This document shows, piece after piece, positions 1 to 12,500 of a DNA stretch of 64,000 nt; within the stretch, counting starts at the first letter, position 1; every line of letters begins with the position of its first letter. The notes below the pieces were generated by a model. The model was not told the DNA's origin. It saw only the letters and a list, made by a program, of their open reading frames with translations, and ran no database searches. The stretch spans positions 124,001 to 188,000 of the forward strand of contig NW_026042448.1 of the NCBI RefSeq assembly GCF_023856365.1. The letters are read 5' to 3'. A program made the position numbers and the translations under genes. The stretch comes from Brienomyrus brachyistius. Its lineage: Eukaryota; Chordata; Actinopteri; Osteoglossiformes; Mormyridae.

Positions 1-172
1 AGCTGTCTAACTTAAGGTGGCACATCATGCTGTGACAGCTCGTTTCGCTTCTCTGTTCCTCAATGTGCCAGCAAATCTGCTTAGAGGAAGTAAAACTTCA
101 AGGGGTGGCAGCTTGTGAATGTTGTGCAGATGTGATCCTAAGCTCTTCTGAGTGACTCGAATTTTCCCACAG

Positions 173-1619
173 GGGCTATACGACATCCACATCAAGCTGC
201 AGAGTGTGCCCTTCCTGCACTGGGATGCCCCAGCCACCTCCCACTCCCTGACTGCCAGGTATATTGCCCCCTACAGGATTTTCCCTGCTAATGCTTCAAT
301 GAGCCCAGTACACGCCTTTAGCAAGACATTGGTGCTTCATTCTCACTGTATATTCAGGTTTGGTGTGTCTGTCCATTCAGGGAGGTTATGAGCTCTCCAG
401 TAACCTGCTTCAACCTGGTGGAGAAAGTGGGCACTATTGTGGATGTGCTCAGCAACACCTCGACCAATCACAACGGGTTCCCTGTAGTCTCCGGGTTGAG
501 TGATGGCTGTGAGGTATGTCCCTCCCACTAGGGGTGATTTTGTTTTCCTGGAGATTTGTCACATGATGTACTTTGGGGCTTTGCTAATCTGAATTTTGTG
601 CTCTTAGCCAGGGAAAATCTGTGGCTTAATCCTGCGTTCCCAGCTTATCGTGCTCCTGAAACACAAGGTGAGTGTGACCTAAGGTTCCTGCAGAGGTCAG
701 CTGAATAAGGAGCATGTCTGTCCACACTAACACCTATCAGGGTGCTTGGTGTATATGCATGCCTGTGAATGACAGTGCAGCTGACCAATGAGGGGTTTGA
801 TTATTGAATACCTGGATGTGACTGGCAGTGCGATTGACCAATGAGGGGTCTGTTTACTGCGTACACGGTTGCGAATGTCAGTGCAGCAAGCCAATGAGAA
901 GTGTGCTCATCCACGTTGTGACCGGTGTACTCTTTTCAACCAGGTGTTTGTGGAACGGGCTCGTTCTCGTCTCAATCTGCGCAAACTGCAGCTGAAGGAC
1001 TTCCGGGATGCCTACCCTCGCTTCCCTCCGATCCAGTCCATCCATGTGTCCCAAGACGAGAGGGAGTGCATGATGGACCTGACGGAGTTCATGAATCCCA
1101 CCCCCTACACTGTCACGCAGGTACTAGTCTCAGTCTCAGCCTTGGTCTTGGTCCTTGAGAACCAGAGACACATTTGACTAAACAGTCATGTTCTGCGACT
1201 GTGTTCTTCTGCCTCTTTTTCAGGAGACGTCGCTTCCTCGTGTCTTCAAGCTGTTCAGGGCCCTTGGTCTGCGGCACCTCATTGTGGTGGACAGTGACAA
1301 CCAGGTGCGTCTGCCTTGCGAGGTCCTCAGGCCTTCGTCATCTCCAGCACATATCTCCATTCTCATTGTAAAATTCGAAAATTACTGCATCGGTTTTCAG
1401 CCAGTGGCCGTTGGGCATCCATCTAGATCAAGGTTATCACCCTGGTTTCCTGTGCTACTCCCACCCCTCCCTCATAACATAACCAGCTATCTATGCCCTG
1501 TTCTACGTACCAATCATGTTCCCGGTGCCCAGGTGGTGGGACTGGTGACGCGGAAGGACCTGGCCCGTTACCACCTGGGCAAAGACGGCCTGGAGGAGCT
1601 GCAGCTGGCACAGACGTGA
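173..1619 (+). CDS. clcn7: ClC-7 H+/Cl- exchanger, C-terminal exons (partial)
   Basis: ClC-7 is the lysosomal 2Cl-/H+ exchanger that works with OSTM1 in lysosomes and osteoclasts. Six coding exons are readable with AG/GT borders: 173-258, 381-513, 608-667, 944-1120, 1224-1304 and 1533-1619 (TGA at 1617). They join in frame to 207 residues, which is the cytosolic tail with its two CBS domains. CBS1 begins near [14 protein letters not shown] and CBS2 near [12 protein letters not shown]. Segments such as [19 protein letters not shown] and [15 protein letters not shown] are diagnostic of ClC-7 rather than ClC-6. The membrane part lies left of the window. The gene is convergent with rgs11. No frameshift is seen, so the tail looks intact. 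Confidence 0.95.
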
Positions 1620-1887
1620 TGCGTGGAAGGCGACTGCCGCGCTGCTCACCAGGCCAACCCCCCCTGCCCCCAGTCAGCCCCCGCCAGAACCCGCACCGGT
1701 CGTGCATTTCAGCAAAGTCCGGAACCCGGGATGCCAATGACTGACTTTCTGGTTTCGTTCACCGAGGGTTGGTTGTGATGGGGGAGGGGATCGATTCCAT
1801 GTGTGTTTTGCGACTTTTTGTTGCCCCCTCCCAGTTTGCACATAAAATAATTTATCCGTTATGTTTTTAAAGCACTTCAGAGAGAGA

Positions 1888-1939
<52 letters not shown>

Positions 1940-2041
1940 TTCTACACACACTTGGGTGTCAGTCCCGCTCTGTGGTCATTTGCAAAGCTTTGGTAGCATT
2001 GTGATATACATTAGTGTAAATGTGTAAAAAGCATTTCAAGC

Positions 2042-2087
<46 letters not shown>

Positions 2088-3445
2088 GCCAGGCCAATAA
2101 CGTTCCTCTTTTACTCAGAGTTTTTTGAGTGTGGTCTATTGACAGAGGGTACCACAGTTTTCTTGTGACTTTAGTTTTACTTTAGGGGAAGTTAATTTTC
2201 CTCTCCCAGATAATTGTCTTGCACATTGTACCATTAACCAATGCCTCCCACCCCTCCCATGCCAGTGTAGGTAAGACCAACCCTGCCCCCCCCCCCCCCC
2301 CCCCCCCGGAAAAACCCTGACTCGCTTTGACCTTTTTCTCTCATGCTGGATGCTAGCGGTTTTTAACATACAGTGTTTTTTCTCGTGAATTCGCCCATTG
2401 GCTGACTGCCACACTGCCTGCGTCCTCCCCCACCCACGCCAGTACGTGACAGTATGTATCCCCCCCACCCCGGGTGATTCTCCAGGTCCTGTGTTTTTGA
2501 TGGCGATTTGTCTCTTGTTGCGCCGTACAGCCTCTAGGTGGCAGAAACCCTGGTTTCTGATATATACCTGAATAAATTATGCAAATCGGGGTCAGGTTTA
2601 CATGGGTCGGGTGCCAAACAATGCCAGTAGTGTGTGTGTGTGTGTGTGGGGGGGTGACTTCACAGGTGCTCTCCTGAAAATGTGTGTATATCATTGTTTT
2701 TAAATGGCACTTACTGAAAGCAGAGTGGGGTTCAGGGCAGCTTAATGATTTGCAAGGTGACCATGGGTCGTGTTTGGCCAAGGGGGCGCTAGTGTGTTGA
2801 GGAAAGGAACTTATTCTGGTCTTTGCAGGCTGTGCTAGAAACCCAAACCCACCCCCATGGCTGTATGTGGCTCCGCACTTTAAATGCTTCTTACCCCACC
2901 TCGTTTCCCATCTGCGCCCTACAACTTACAAATCCTTGCAATGTCACGTGCAAGGGGGCCCCCTACTGGCCAAGCAAGGCCCTACAGTCGCTGGTGCCCT
3001 TGGGGGTCCAGCCGTACAGTTTTTGCCAACAGCAGAGTTTACACTTTGACTAGTTATGTGCTGTTTAGTTATTTTGTTTTTAATTAAGGTGAACTTGCCT
3101 AAGTGACCCTGATCAGTTAAATAGGGTTTTTACCCACCCAACAAGCCTATCGAAAATGGACATACCAGTTAAACGGTAAACGATGTGAATCCCTTATCAG
3201 ATTTTGATTTTATTCTGAATATTAAATGTCGTGTTTTAACTCAACCTTAAATAAATTAAAGTATCTCCATTTTAAAGAGCACTGTGACTGGATGAGAGAA
3301 TTGTTTCGGCGTTGGCAAGTACCACCTTAGCGTACATTTATAGAAACGGCTGAAATATACTGGATAATTTTGCATAATTTTTATTTTGCCAAGCTTGATT
3401 TTCTTCTGTGATTTCTGAAATCTAATAAAGGTTTTGATGCATATG
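1620..3445 (+). other. probable clcn7 3' UTR and flank with simple repeats
   Basis: No further coding exon is seen after the clcn7 stop. The stretch holds a (TG)n tract at 1892-1938, a (GA)n tract at 2050-2084 and a C-run at 2286-2307. Possible poly(A) signals are the AT-rich ATAAAATAA near 1842 and AATAAA near 3424. Which one is used cannot be told from sequence alone. Confidence 0.5.
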
Positions 3446-6400
3446 CCTATTTGTATTGCACGAGTCAGTCATGCTGTTTAATAAGAATCATTTGTATTTA
3501 TACAAACAATGATAAAAAAATTATTGTATTAAATGGCGTGTTTGATGATACTGCTGGTGACTCCGTGGCACTCTTTGAGCAACGTGTCCGTATCCTAATT
3601 TTCTACCTTCTGACACACAAATTCTCAGACTAAATGAGATTACTGCAGTCCCGTTGCCGGGGTAATGCAATTGTTTAGGTGGATGTCACTGAATGCATTT
3701 CAGTGGGAGGTCCAGAAAGCCTGGGACGCGATTTGACGGGGTAGAAATGAGATGAACGGTTCTGTTGTACCTTGCAGATTTGTACCTTGCAGATTTCCCT
3801 CGATTTGCTTATTAGTTGCTGGAAATCAATATTTAAAAAAAAATGTGCGTTGAACATGCCTTTCCATCCCGATCCATGAACCCAGTTTTCCCAGATATCA
3901 GCAAAACAATGAGAAATTCTATATATAAAAAAAAAAAAAATCAACATTTGATTAAGTTTTATTAATGCTTGCTTTCATGTTAAAAAATTTTGGTGCACAA
4001 TTTAATTTTTTTTTTAACACACAACATTTGGTTGAAATTGTAACGTGGAACATCAAGTCTGGGGCGCAGTTAAGGGGGGGAGATTAGGACAGTAAAAAAC
4101 TTGGAACATAACTGCATTGGTGTGGGTTTGTGGCCCAATATGATATGCATTCATGGGGCCCAAATTCTCTAGCAGAATCACAGCATAGATTTCTTTGTAT
4201 ATTTTTTAGGTTTAAAGGACTCCGGAGATTGAGATATTGTGTTTTTAAAGTTTCCTTGGACTCCCACAGTAAATTTTACAGAGCTGGGGTCTCCATAACT
4301 TTTGCTGTGCAATAAATTTTGCTGACTGGGAAAGGGGGGGGGGGTTCCCCAAGATTTTTGCCGGCTCGCCTACCCATCGGCTCACCTTGAAAATGCCCAA
4401 AATGCCACCTGGCTGTTCAGCCCTGCTATAAAGTTGCAGAAAGACACGACGTTGTACTGTGACCTTACGATGTTACAGATCCGAGAAATAGCGTACTAAG
4501 CAGCACGTGTTTCCCTGCTGTGTTAAGGTGGGCCTTAGAAACCCATAACGCACTAATGCAGCTCTGGATGGCGGGCTATGCGTCAGTAATGCTGTCAGAG
4601 AAGATTCACTCATTAGTCTGATGTGAACTTAATCAGATTATGGGTCCTTTTTAGTCGCAGAATACAACATAATCCATGGCAAATGGACATCGGTGCCGTC
4701 TTTATGATGTTATGCTGACAGTGCCTTTAATCCCACCCCCCACCCCCCACCAATCCCTTTCCCAACTTCATGTTGTCTCTTAATCCTGTATGTTTCAGTA
4801 ATATGAAGACGGAATTTCAGTATTCTCTGTTGCGGTTGTTTTATTTTTATCTCGCGAGTTTCATGCATTTTTAAGAACCGCGCAGAACATCAGTTAACTC
4901 TGTGCTGCTGGAATCCTGAGGATTGCCTTGATGGGTAGTGTAGGAGTTGAAGGATTTGCGTAGTCAGATTTAATTTTTTAAAAAGGAAATCTATTAAAAA
5001 GTAACATGCAAAGTAGTTTATTATTATTATTATTTTTTTTTTTTACATAAGAATTTCAAGAGAAACTGAGAGCCTCGTTTTAATGGGCTTGTCTGGTAAA
5101 GTTAGTTTGACACTTGTACTGCATGTATTATTAAACATTTATCTATCCATCCATCCATCCATCCCGGCTCCGTCAACATGCAAACTTCAGTAATTCAAAA
5201 CACTTAGTATTGAGCTTCCATTGTGAGCCTTAGCAGCCAATAAACAAACCGCCAATAATGAATATCACAGGCTTTGGTGATGGACACAGACTTCCAGACA
5301 CGCCCCATATTCCTGACGCATTCCTCACCATGACCCTGTCTACTTCACATTCGCAGCCCAATATTTCATTCAAACTGGAGTTCGAAAGCTTGTTGGAGCC
5401 GAATGGACAATTTTAAAGACCAACATGGCAGAAAATTCAGTTCTGAAAGAAAGGAAGTTTCGATTTTTAATGAACTTATGAGATGCAGCAGAGATTCATC
5501 TTACCCTCAGTAATCTTTAGTTATAGCTTTCAGGGACTGGGATATAGATAATTTAGAAATGTGCTGCTTTTTAAAACACTAAGTAGGATTCCAATACTTT
5601 TCCAAGACACGGTATAATAGTATAATGTATTGTTGGTGCGCTGTGGGAGGGAGGTGCTGTCCTGGCAGGGGAGACAGGTGACTGAAACCTTTTGTAGCGA
5701 TTTGTTCCGCCTGTCTGTTGGGCAGAATTTAGTTTGCTCTCTTTGTGCTTCCAGTAAATCTAGGTCCCGTTCCCATCATACCAGCAAGTCCGTGCAGGGT
5801 GGATCTCTGGCTAATCTCTTTTGTTGTTTGATTCCCTCCACGGAGGAAAAAAAAAAGAACTCGAGGTCACCTGCGGTTCCGAACCACATCTCCAGCAGGT
5901 CAGTGATCTCAGAGTAGCACATGCCGTTTATAAGCCAAAAGAAAAATGGTTGAAAAGTACGACACCTGTGTTATTCTATTTTGGTATTTAAGTGACAGAA
6001 TTCCACTAAAGGTGAATTAAAAACTTGCTTAATTTATTGAGAAATGCTGAAGAAGTAAATGAACAAAGGATGAGAGAAGCTGCTGGAATCTGAAGCAGAC
6101 ATGATGCAGGTTCGAAACTGCACAGTTTTGATCTGGAATATGGGACACAATCCACATTATAAGCACTGAGCTAAATGCCAAGTTTTAAATGGCTATTTAT
6201 CTATTACAACCATTGTTTCAGTGAAAGTTGTATGCAGATGTTTATTACTTAGTAATAAGGCAATATTTGGCTCAACTATGGTTTGTCTGTTACTAATGAA
6301 ATAAACTTTTCCTATATATAGAGACACAGGACTTTTCTCACTTCTGATCTAAACCATAATTTAGTCTGTTCTTATTTAACATGACACTATAATAAAAATA

Positions 6401-6518
6401 CATCCGAAGTTAAAAATCCTGGAAGACTGCGTCAAATAGAGCAGCAGAGCACCGCCCCCAAACAGCCTCTGTGGGGCAGCAGTGAGCTCAGAGTGCATCC
6501 CCCCCCCAGGAGGCAGTG
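3446..6518. other. intergenic stretch between convergent clcn7 and rgs11
   Basis: No convincing exon is seen on either strand. It contains A/T runs, a short (ATCC)n tract near 5145-5164 that may be a SINE tail relic, and AATAAA in the minus direction at about 6241-6246. That signal is about 270 bases past the rgs11 stop and is a reasonable rgs11 poly(A) signal. Confidence 0.5.
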
Positions 6519-9500
6519 TTAGGAAGAGCAGGCTGCTGTGGGACTTGCTGGTGACCCCAGGGACTTGGTCTTGCCGTTGTCCTCTAAGGCCTGGGCGAAA
6601 AGGGCAGGGTTACGGCTGGAGTGCCGCTGGCGTCTCACAAAGGGAAAGACACTGGGGCATGATGGGAAGGAGAACATGTTAGCGTTCCGCTAACACTTGT
6701 GGCACTGCCTTTTCTAAGTCAGCCATGTTGGAAAATCCTTGACTACCGTGGAATTACAAACAGAAACTGGAGAGCATCACAGGGGACGCAAAAGCAATTA
6801 ACATTACAGAACTCTGTGTAGTCTTAGTGACGAAGCTAAGCTGAAGCCAGCAGTTCACACTAAGCCCAAAAATCCCTGGAATTAATCGTTAACAACCCCA
6901 GAAACAGAACCTGTGTGTATCCCACACCAATATGAGTCTTATCCCCTTATATAAAATACATGGAATATATTACAGAAAGACCCCTTTTATAGAAGATAAT
7001 AGTTTTACCTTTTTTTGGTCTCTTGTGGTTCTATGGCTCTAGCCAGCATGTTTTTGTAGAGATCGGACTTTAAATAGCGGGCGTAGGAGTCCTGAGGGTG
7101 AGAGGAGAGGCCGAGAGCCCGTTTTAATGAAGCTGTCATCCACTTTCATGGCTGTGCACAGTTAATGCTCCTACCTTCTTCATCAGGAAATAGATGTGCA
7201 TCTGGGCGTCATCCAGGACAAAACGATGTGGGCTTTTCATGCCCTGCAGGGTCTTCTCCATGGTCTTGCTGTCCACGTTTACCCACTTGCTGGCTCCCGG
7301 GGCCAGGAACTGCCTGGGGGGAAGGAAGTGATGAGCCTGAGCTTTGCAGTCCCACTGGGAGTAAGCAAGTGCCACATCAGGGCCTGCTCTAAATTCAACT
7401 GGGATGCAAACTGTCCCACTGGGCCACAAGGTCGCACTCACTTGTAGACCTCTTCCACCTTCTGCGGGATCGTAGCGCTCTCGCCGTGCCGGATGTCCTC
7501 ACAGGCCTCCCAGAAACAGAGGTTCTCCACTGTGAATGAAACAGCGCATGCATCAGCTACCTGCAGGAGGCGCTCATCACGATGCCAATATGGAGGAGAA
7601 TTGCCTTTCATAGAGGGATCATGATTATTAATTTAGCAGATGCTAGATCCTATTTTTTTTTTTTTTTGAGAGGGCAGGGTCAGTCAGTCCCTGGAGTAAC
7701 TGATCGACGGCCCAATAGTGAGGTCACTCAGCTGACTCTGGGATTTGAGCTGATGACCTCCTGCAATGAATCCCAATCTGCTGAGTCACACACTGCCCAA
7801 ATAGGCCCGCAGTGATCAAATAATGAATATGATTCTTACTTGCTGACGATGCCTCCATGAAGCTGATCTACTTGGGCGGGGGGGTCTACATGCTGCTCAC
7901 CACTGAACTCCTTCTCCAGGTACTCCCTGAACTTGCACCGTCCCAGAGGGTCCCTAAGGAGCTCCGTGAAGCCGAACCCCCATCGTTCCACCCGCAGCTT
8001 GGTGGGTGTCTCCACCCTGCACCAGGAGGCGTGGAAGTGAAGAGACGACAGTCACCTCTGGGGGTGTGGCCCTGAAGAGGCAGGATGGGGCGCGGTAACG
8101 CACACTCACATGTCGGCATTCAGCGTCCAGAGTGCCGTGTCATCTGTTATCCAGGGGTTGCTGGGGGGGCAGCCTTGCATCATGGGGTCATGGTTCAGGT
8201 ACTGCTCGCTGAACTTAAGGAAGCTGAACACAGAAGACCAGCCATTCCCAGTTTTAGTCCTACTTTCTATAATCCTTGCAAGTCATCAAATATTCAGGTT
8301 CAATGCTGGCATATTCCAGCAAACTGGAGCTCGAAATGGTGACGAAATGATTATACGTCATTGAACCCTATAAGGAAATTCTCTTTTCATCTCCTCCATC
8401 TTGCTCTCCATAGGTGAGAGAAAGCTTGGTAGCAAAGGGCAGCTGCCCGTAGAGGCTCCCAGGAACCTGGGGGTTAAGGGCCTTGTTCAAGGACCCACAA
8501 GTGTGCTGAAGCCAGGCTTGAACCGGCGACCTTCTGATCAATATTAAGTAATTATTTGCAGTTAAATACAGTTCAATTCAGTTTAATAGTCAACCGGTTT
8601 CAATATTAGTTAGGCATCATTAATCCAGGATATGTGTGACTCTGAGATTTATGGTGAAAGATGGATGGGCAGATGGACGAAAGAACGAAATAACGAGGTT
8701 AGATTTTCACAAAGAGCAGTCCCCAGCATTTTTGTCAGAATTAACATGAAATAGATCCCCCCCCCACCAATCAGAGGCACAGTATACAGAATACCCAGAG
8801 ATATCCCCCAGTTAGGGACTAATGTGGACTGGTGTCGAACCAGTGGTCCCCCAGCTATGCTGGGACTGAGGCTGAATCACAGGTGTTGGGGGGGGGTAGG
8901 TGGGGGAGGCTGTTATCCAACCTTTCCAGGCAGATGGAGGACTTGACCCTCGAGCGGCCCAGGGATTTCCTGATGTGTTCAATCTGGTGTCGGGAGCCAT
9001 GAAAAATCACACGGGGAATATAAGAGTCAGAAAAAACACATCCAATCCCTGATAAGAGCCATGCTGTTGTACCTTTAAACAGAATTTGTCAATATCTGAG
9101 AGCCAACAAAAGAAAACGACAACACAGATGTAGATCCTTCCGAAGCAATTTTCTTATGACAGCATTCTTAAGAGCCCACTTAATCACCCTCTTTGGTTGT
9201 TCTTGGCAACCATCCCATCAGCTGAAATAGGTTCACTCTAAATTCTTTCAGGCTTACCTCTCTTTTGTAGTAGTCCGCGTTCTGTTCTGTAAAGAAGGAA
9301 GAAACAAAACCGTCTCTAAACATGATATAAGCCACATGTTTATGGGAGTTTTACTTGCGCAAAAATGTTCTGAGGGCACAAGGTTCATTGGTTCAGAGAG
9401 ATAACCAATCAGACTGTAGAAGTGGTGGATACAGGCAACTAGAGGAGGGGGGGGGGTCAACCAATCAGATGTCTTGTTCCTGCCTCCTCTAGTTCCTTAG

Positions 9501-12500
9501 ACCCACCTCCTCTACAATCTAATTGGTTATCTCTCTGAACCAATCATTTTTCCTTCTGCCCTCAGAACATTTTTGTGAGGGTAAAACTCCCACGAGCGAA
9601 TCACATGCAAGGAATCAGACAGTAGGAATTCTGCTCACACTCAGCTCCTGGCTTTACTAAGCAGACATCCAGTCTAGAAACCATGAATAATATAGCACTA
9701 TTACGAGTATGTATTGTGGGACTGCTGACGTACTTACGTTAGCATGGAAAACGAGAGCAGGAAGTGAGGAAGAAGTGAGACAGAAAGATGAGCACAACGA
9801 AGTGCTGTCACACTCACACACGAGCTTCCCTCGGATGCCCTCCCACCAAAAACACTGATTATCACTTCACTTCCTTGGGTAATTTGGGGGCCCAAGGCAA
9901 CAGCCTATTCTGCCTATAGCTGCCATATATATATAGATATTAATATACATATTTTTTCTTCATGACTTTGATCTTATCTAGGCCCCGAGCGGCTCTCTTG
10001 TTTGCCCGGATCCGGTCCTGTGACTGACAGAGGCGATAAACAGCAGGTACTGGCATTACGGAAAAAATGTATATGCTTAATAAAAAGCTCAGACCAGCTG
10101 GACTCGGGAGTTGTGCCGGTTCCTTCGCTCAGGGCCTTGTTCTTGAACGCTGAATGTTCCCGGCTGCAGAAAATCAGAGGGTGAGAAATCCTTAGCTGAA
10201 CTTCAGATGAAGAGTGAGCTCGTTTCTCTCAAGCAGACTGACGCCGGTCTAACGCTGCATTAATACCCCTTAGCACTACTGGTCACATTTCCCATGATGC
10301 CACTGGGTACAGCCCATGGCGACACTGCCCAGTAGGGGACAGTGTGACAGCTTTCCAAAAGGACCATTCGGTCCTGGAGGGCCAGTCGGTGACACAGTAT
10401 CCATGATCAGGACTGGGGTACCCTGCTTTACAGAATAAACTAACCAAATGTCGATACTGAATGCAATCTGATTTAACATGGTTTCCTTAAATCCCAATTA
10501 AAGTGCTTCAGATCAGCTCAGGACTTAACAGCAGAGAGACTATTTGGCAAATTATTACGCTGCTATTTGCAATTACATCCATTATCTCTCCGCTAACATG
10601 CAGCATTAAGCCTGAGCCGCAGGAATAGAGGTCAGATAATGGATCCGGTATTCCGGAGGTGGGATCCTCTTCCAGCTCGTTTAAAAGGCCCAACAAGTGG
10701 GGGGGTGGTGGGGGGGGAGACGCAAACACAGCATGTCTGCATTTTAGCTTCAGGCCGTCTCCCAGTCCCTTCGCACTCCTCTCTCCCAGATCCAAGCATC
10801 ACCAGTCTTAGCGATGCGTCTCGTGTTTCTCGGGCAAAGAGAAAGGAGGCAGGAAGCGGCCATTTTGTCATTTGCTGGTTTTAATCCCCCCCCCCCCCCC
10901 CAGCTTCCCCCGTCCACCTGGCCGTACCAGAGTGCAGAGCGTCCCTGCCTTTTAAACACGAGCAGCACCTGACTGGGGGGCCCTACGCTGCGTGGTTTTT
11001 GGCTCAACTGTGTTTCCGTCTAATTGGCGTCAAAACGGTGGGTTTCATCAATGAAGGTGGTGTGTGGCTGAGCGGGTTGGCAGTCGCCGCCTATGACTGG
11101 AAGGTTGCCGGTTTAAATCCCACAGTCAGCAGAGTGACATCACCACTGGACCCCTGAGAGAAGTCCCTAAACCCCCAACTGCTCTAGTCTCAATAAAAGG
11201 TACATCTGCAAAATAAGCTGAATTTAGGATGTGATCCGCAGCTGCGTGGCTGCCATTCCCACCTCCTGATGCCGCCCCGGATGGGGATAATGGCCCACAT
11301 AAACGCTGATGCTTATTAGCCCTGAGAGATGCTGCGCACCCAGCAGAAAGGGGCCCTAGTGACGGCCGGGATTAAGCCAGATACACACCACACTCTGCTC
11401 CTGTCCCACACTTTCATTCTCCACTCTCCTGTGTTATTCATGAACTCCAAATTACACTCAGCGAGGGTGCAGTTGCTCATTCCCGCAGCCTGCTGTCCTG
11501 TCTGTCTTCTGAAAGCTCTCGTCCCACAGAACATAGGCTTCTTCCCAGCTAAGTAAATATTTCATGATCACACTGAAGCAGTAGTGGGTTATCAGGCCTG
11601 AAGTGATATATTCCTCCCCCACAAAGTATGCATGGAGACACTCTGTGTGTCTTACTTAACGAAGATAAAACTCCCCCCCCCCCCCCCCCCCCGTGAATTT
11701 TGCTGAGCTCAATGCTCTGGAGATGACGGAGATCGAAAATTATACCGGAAATGTTCCATATGTCCTTACAGATGTTTCCTTTGCCTTCCTTCATTGAACA
11801 AACCCGTTGTCGTGGGAGAGAACTGCACAACCCCCCAGCTCTCTGTGGGGGAATGGGACCCTGCCTATGCCTTCCTGCCAATCCTGCCAAGTTTCCCCTG
11901 TAAGTTGAAGGATCTCCTAACAGGCCTGCATGTAGATTAATGTCATACCCAGGACAAAGCAATTGCAGGTTAAGGCCCTTGCTGAAAGGCCCAACGGAGT
12001 AGAATCACTCTGGGCATTCACAGGATTTGAACCAACAACCTTCCACTTGCTTGCACAGATCCCTAGGCCCAGAGCCACCACTCTGCCCCACAACCTCAAA
12101 AAAATCCTAGAATCGCCCCCAGCCTGAGGCGATATTCGAGCTGCCAAGGTGCATTGAGTTCAGGTTTACCCAGTGTGTGCTTTACTCTAATCACAGCATA
12201 CTGGGTTTTCGCCGGGGCAGATGTAGGGAGTCAGGGGTTTCGGGGGAGGTGCTTACTGGCGGTCTGTTGACGAGCCAGTAGGCCTGTTCCTGACATTCCA
12301 GCACGATGCGGTCCGCCTTGCGCCTCTGTTTGGCTGCCCTGGTAGGAGCAGAGCAGTCGATGGAGAGTCAGAAAGCATACTGGGTAATTAGCATATAGCG
12401 GTAATCACTGAACTGCAAGGTAGGGTTTTCATTTTTCTGTTTCCTTTTTCACTTAGAAATGGATTTCCGACTCTAGTGTTTAGGCTGAGGTCTGATTTAA

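Noticed and set aside
2353..2781. 142-codon minus-strand ORF in the clcn7 3' flank
   Set aside because: It overlaps simple repeats, has no family resemblance and no splice support.
9800..9845. Candidate missing rgs11 GGL exon (minus strand, cag|TGTTTTTGG... to ...CTCGTGT|gtgagt)
   Set aside because: The only splice choice with the right length modulo 3 creates TAA at the junction with the exon at 9286, and the peptide does not resemble GGL.
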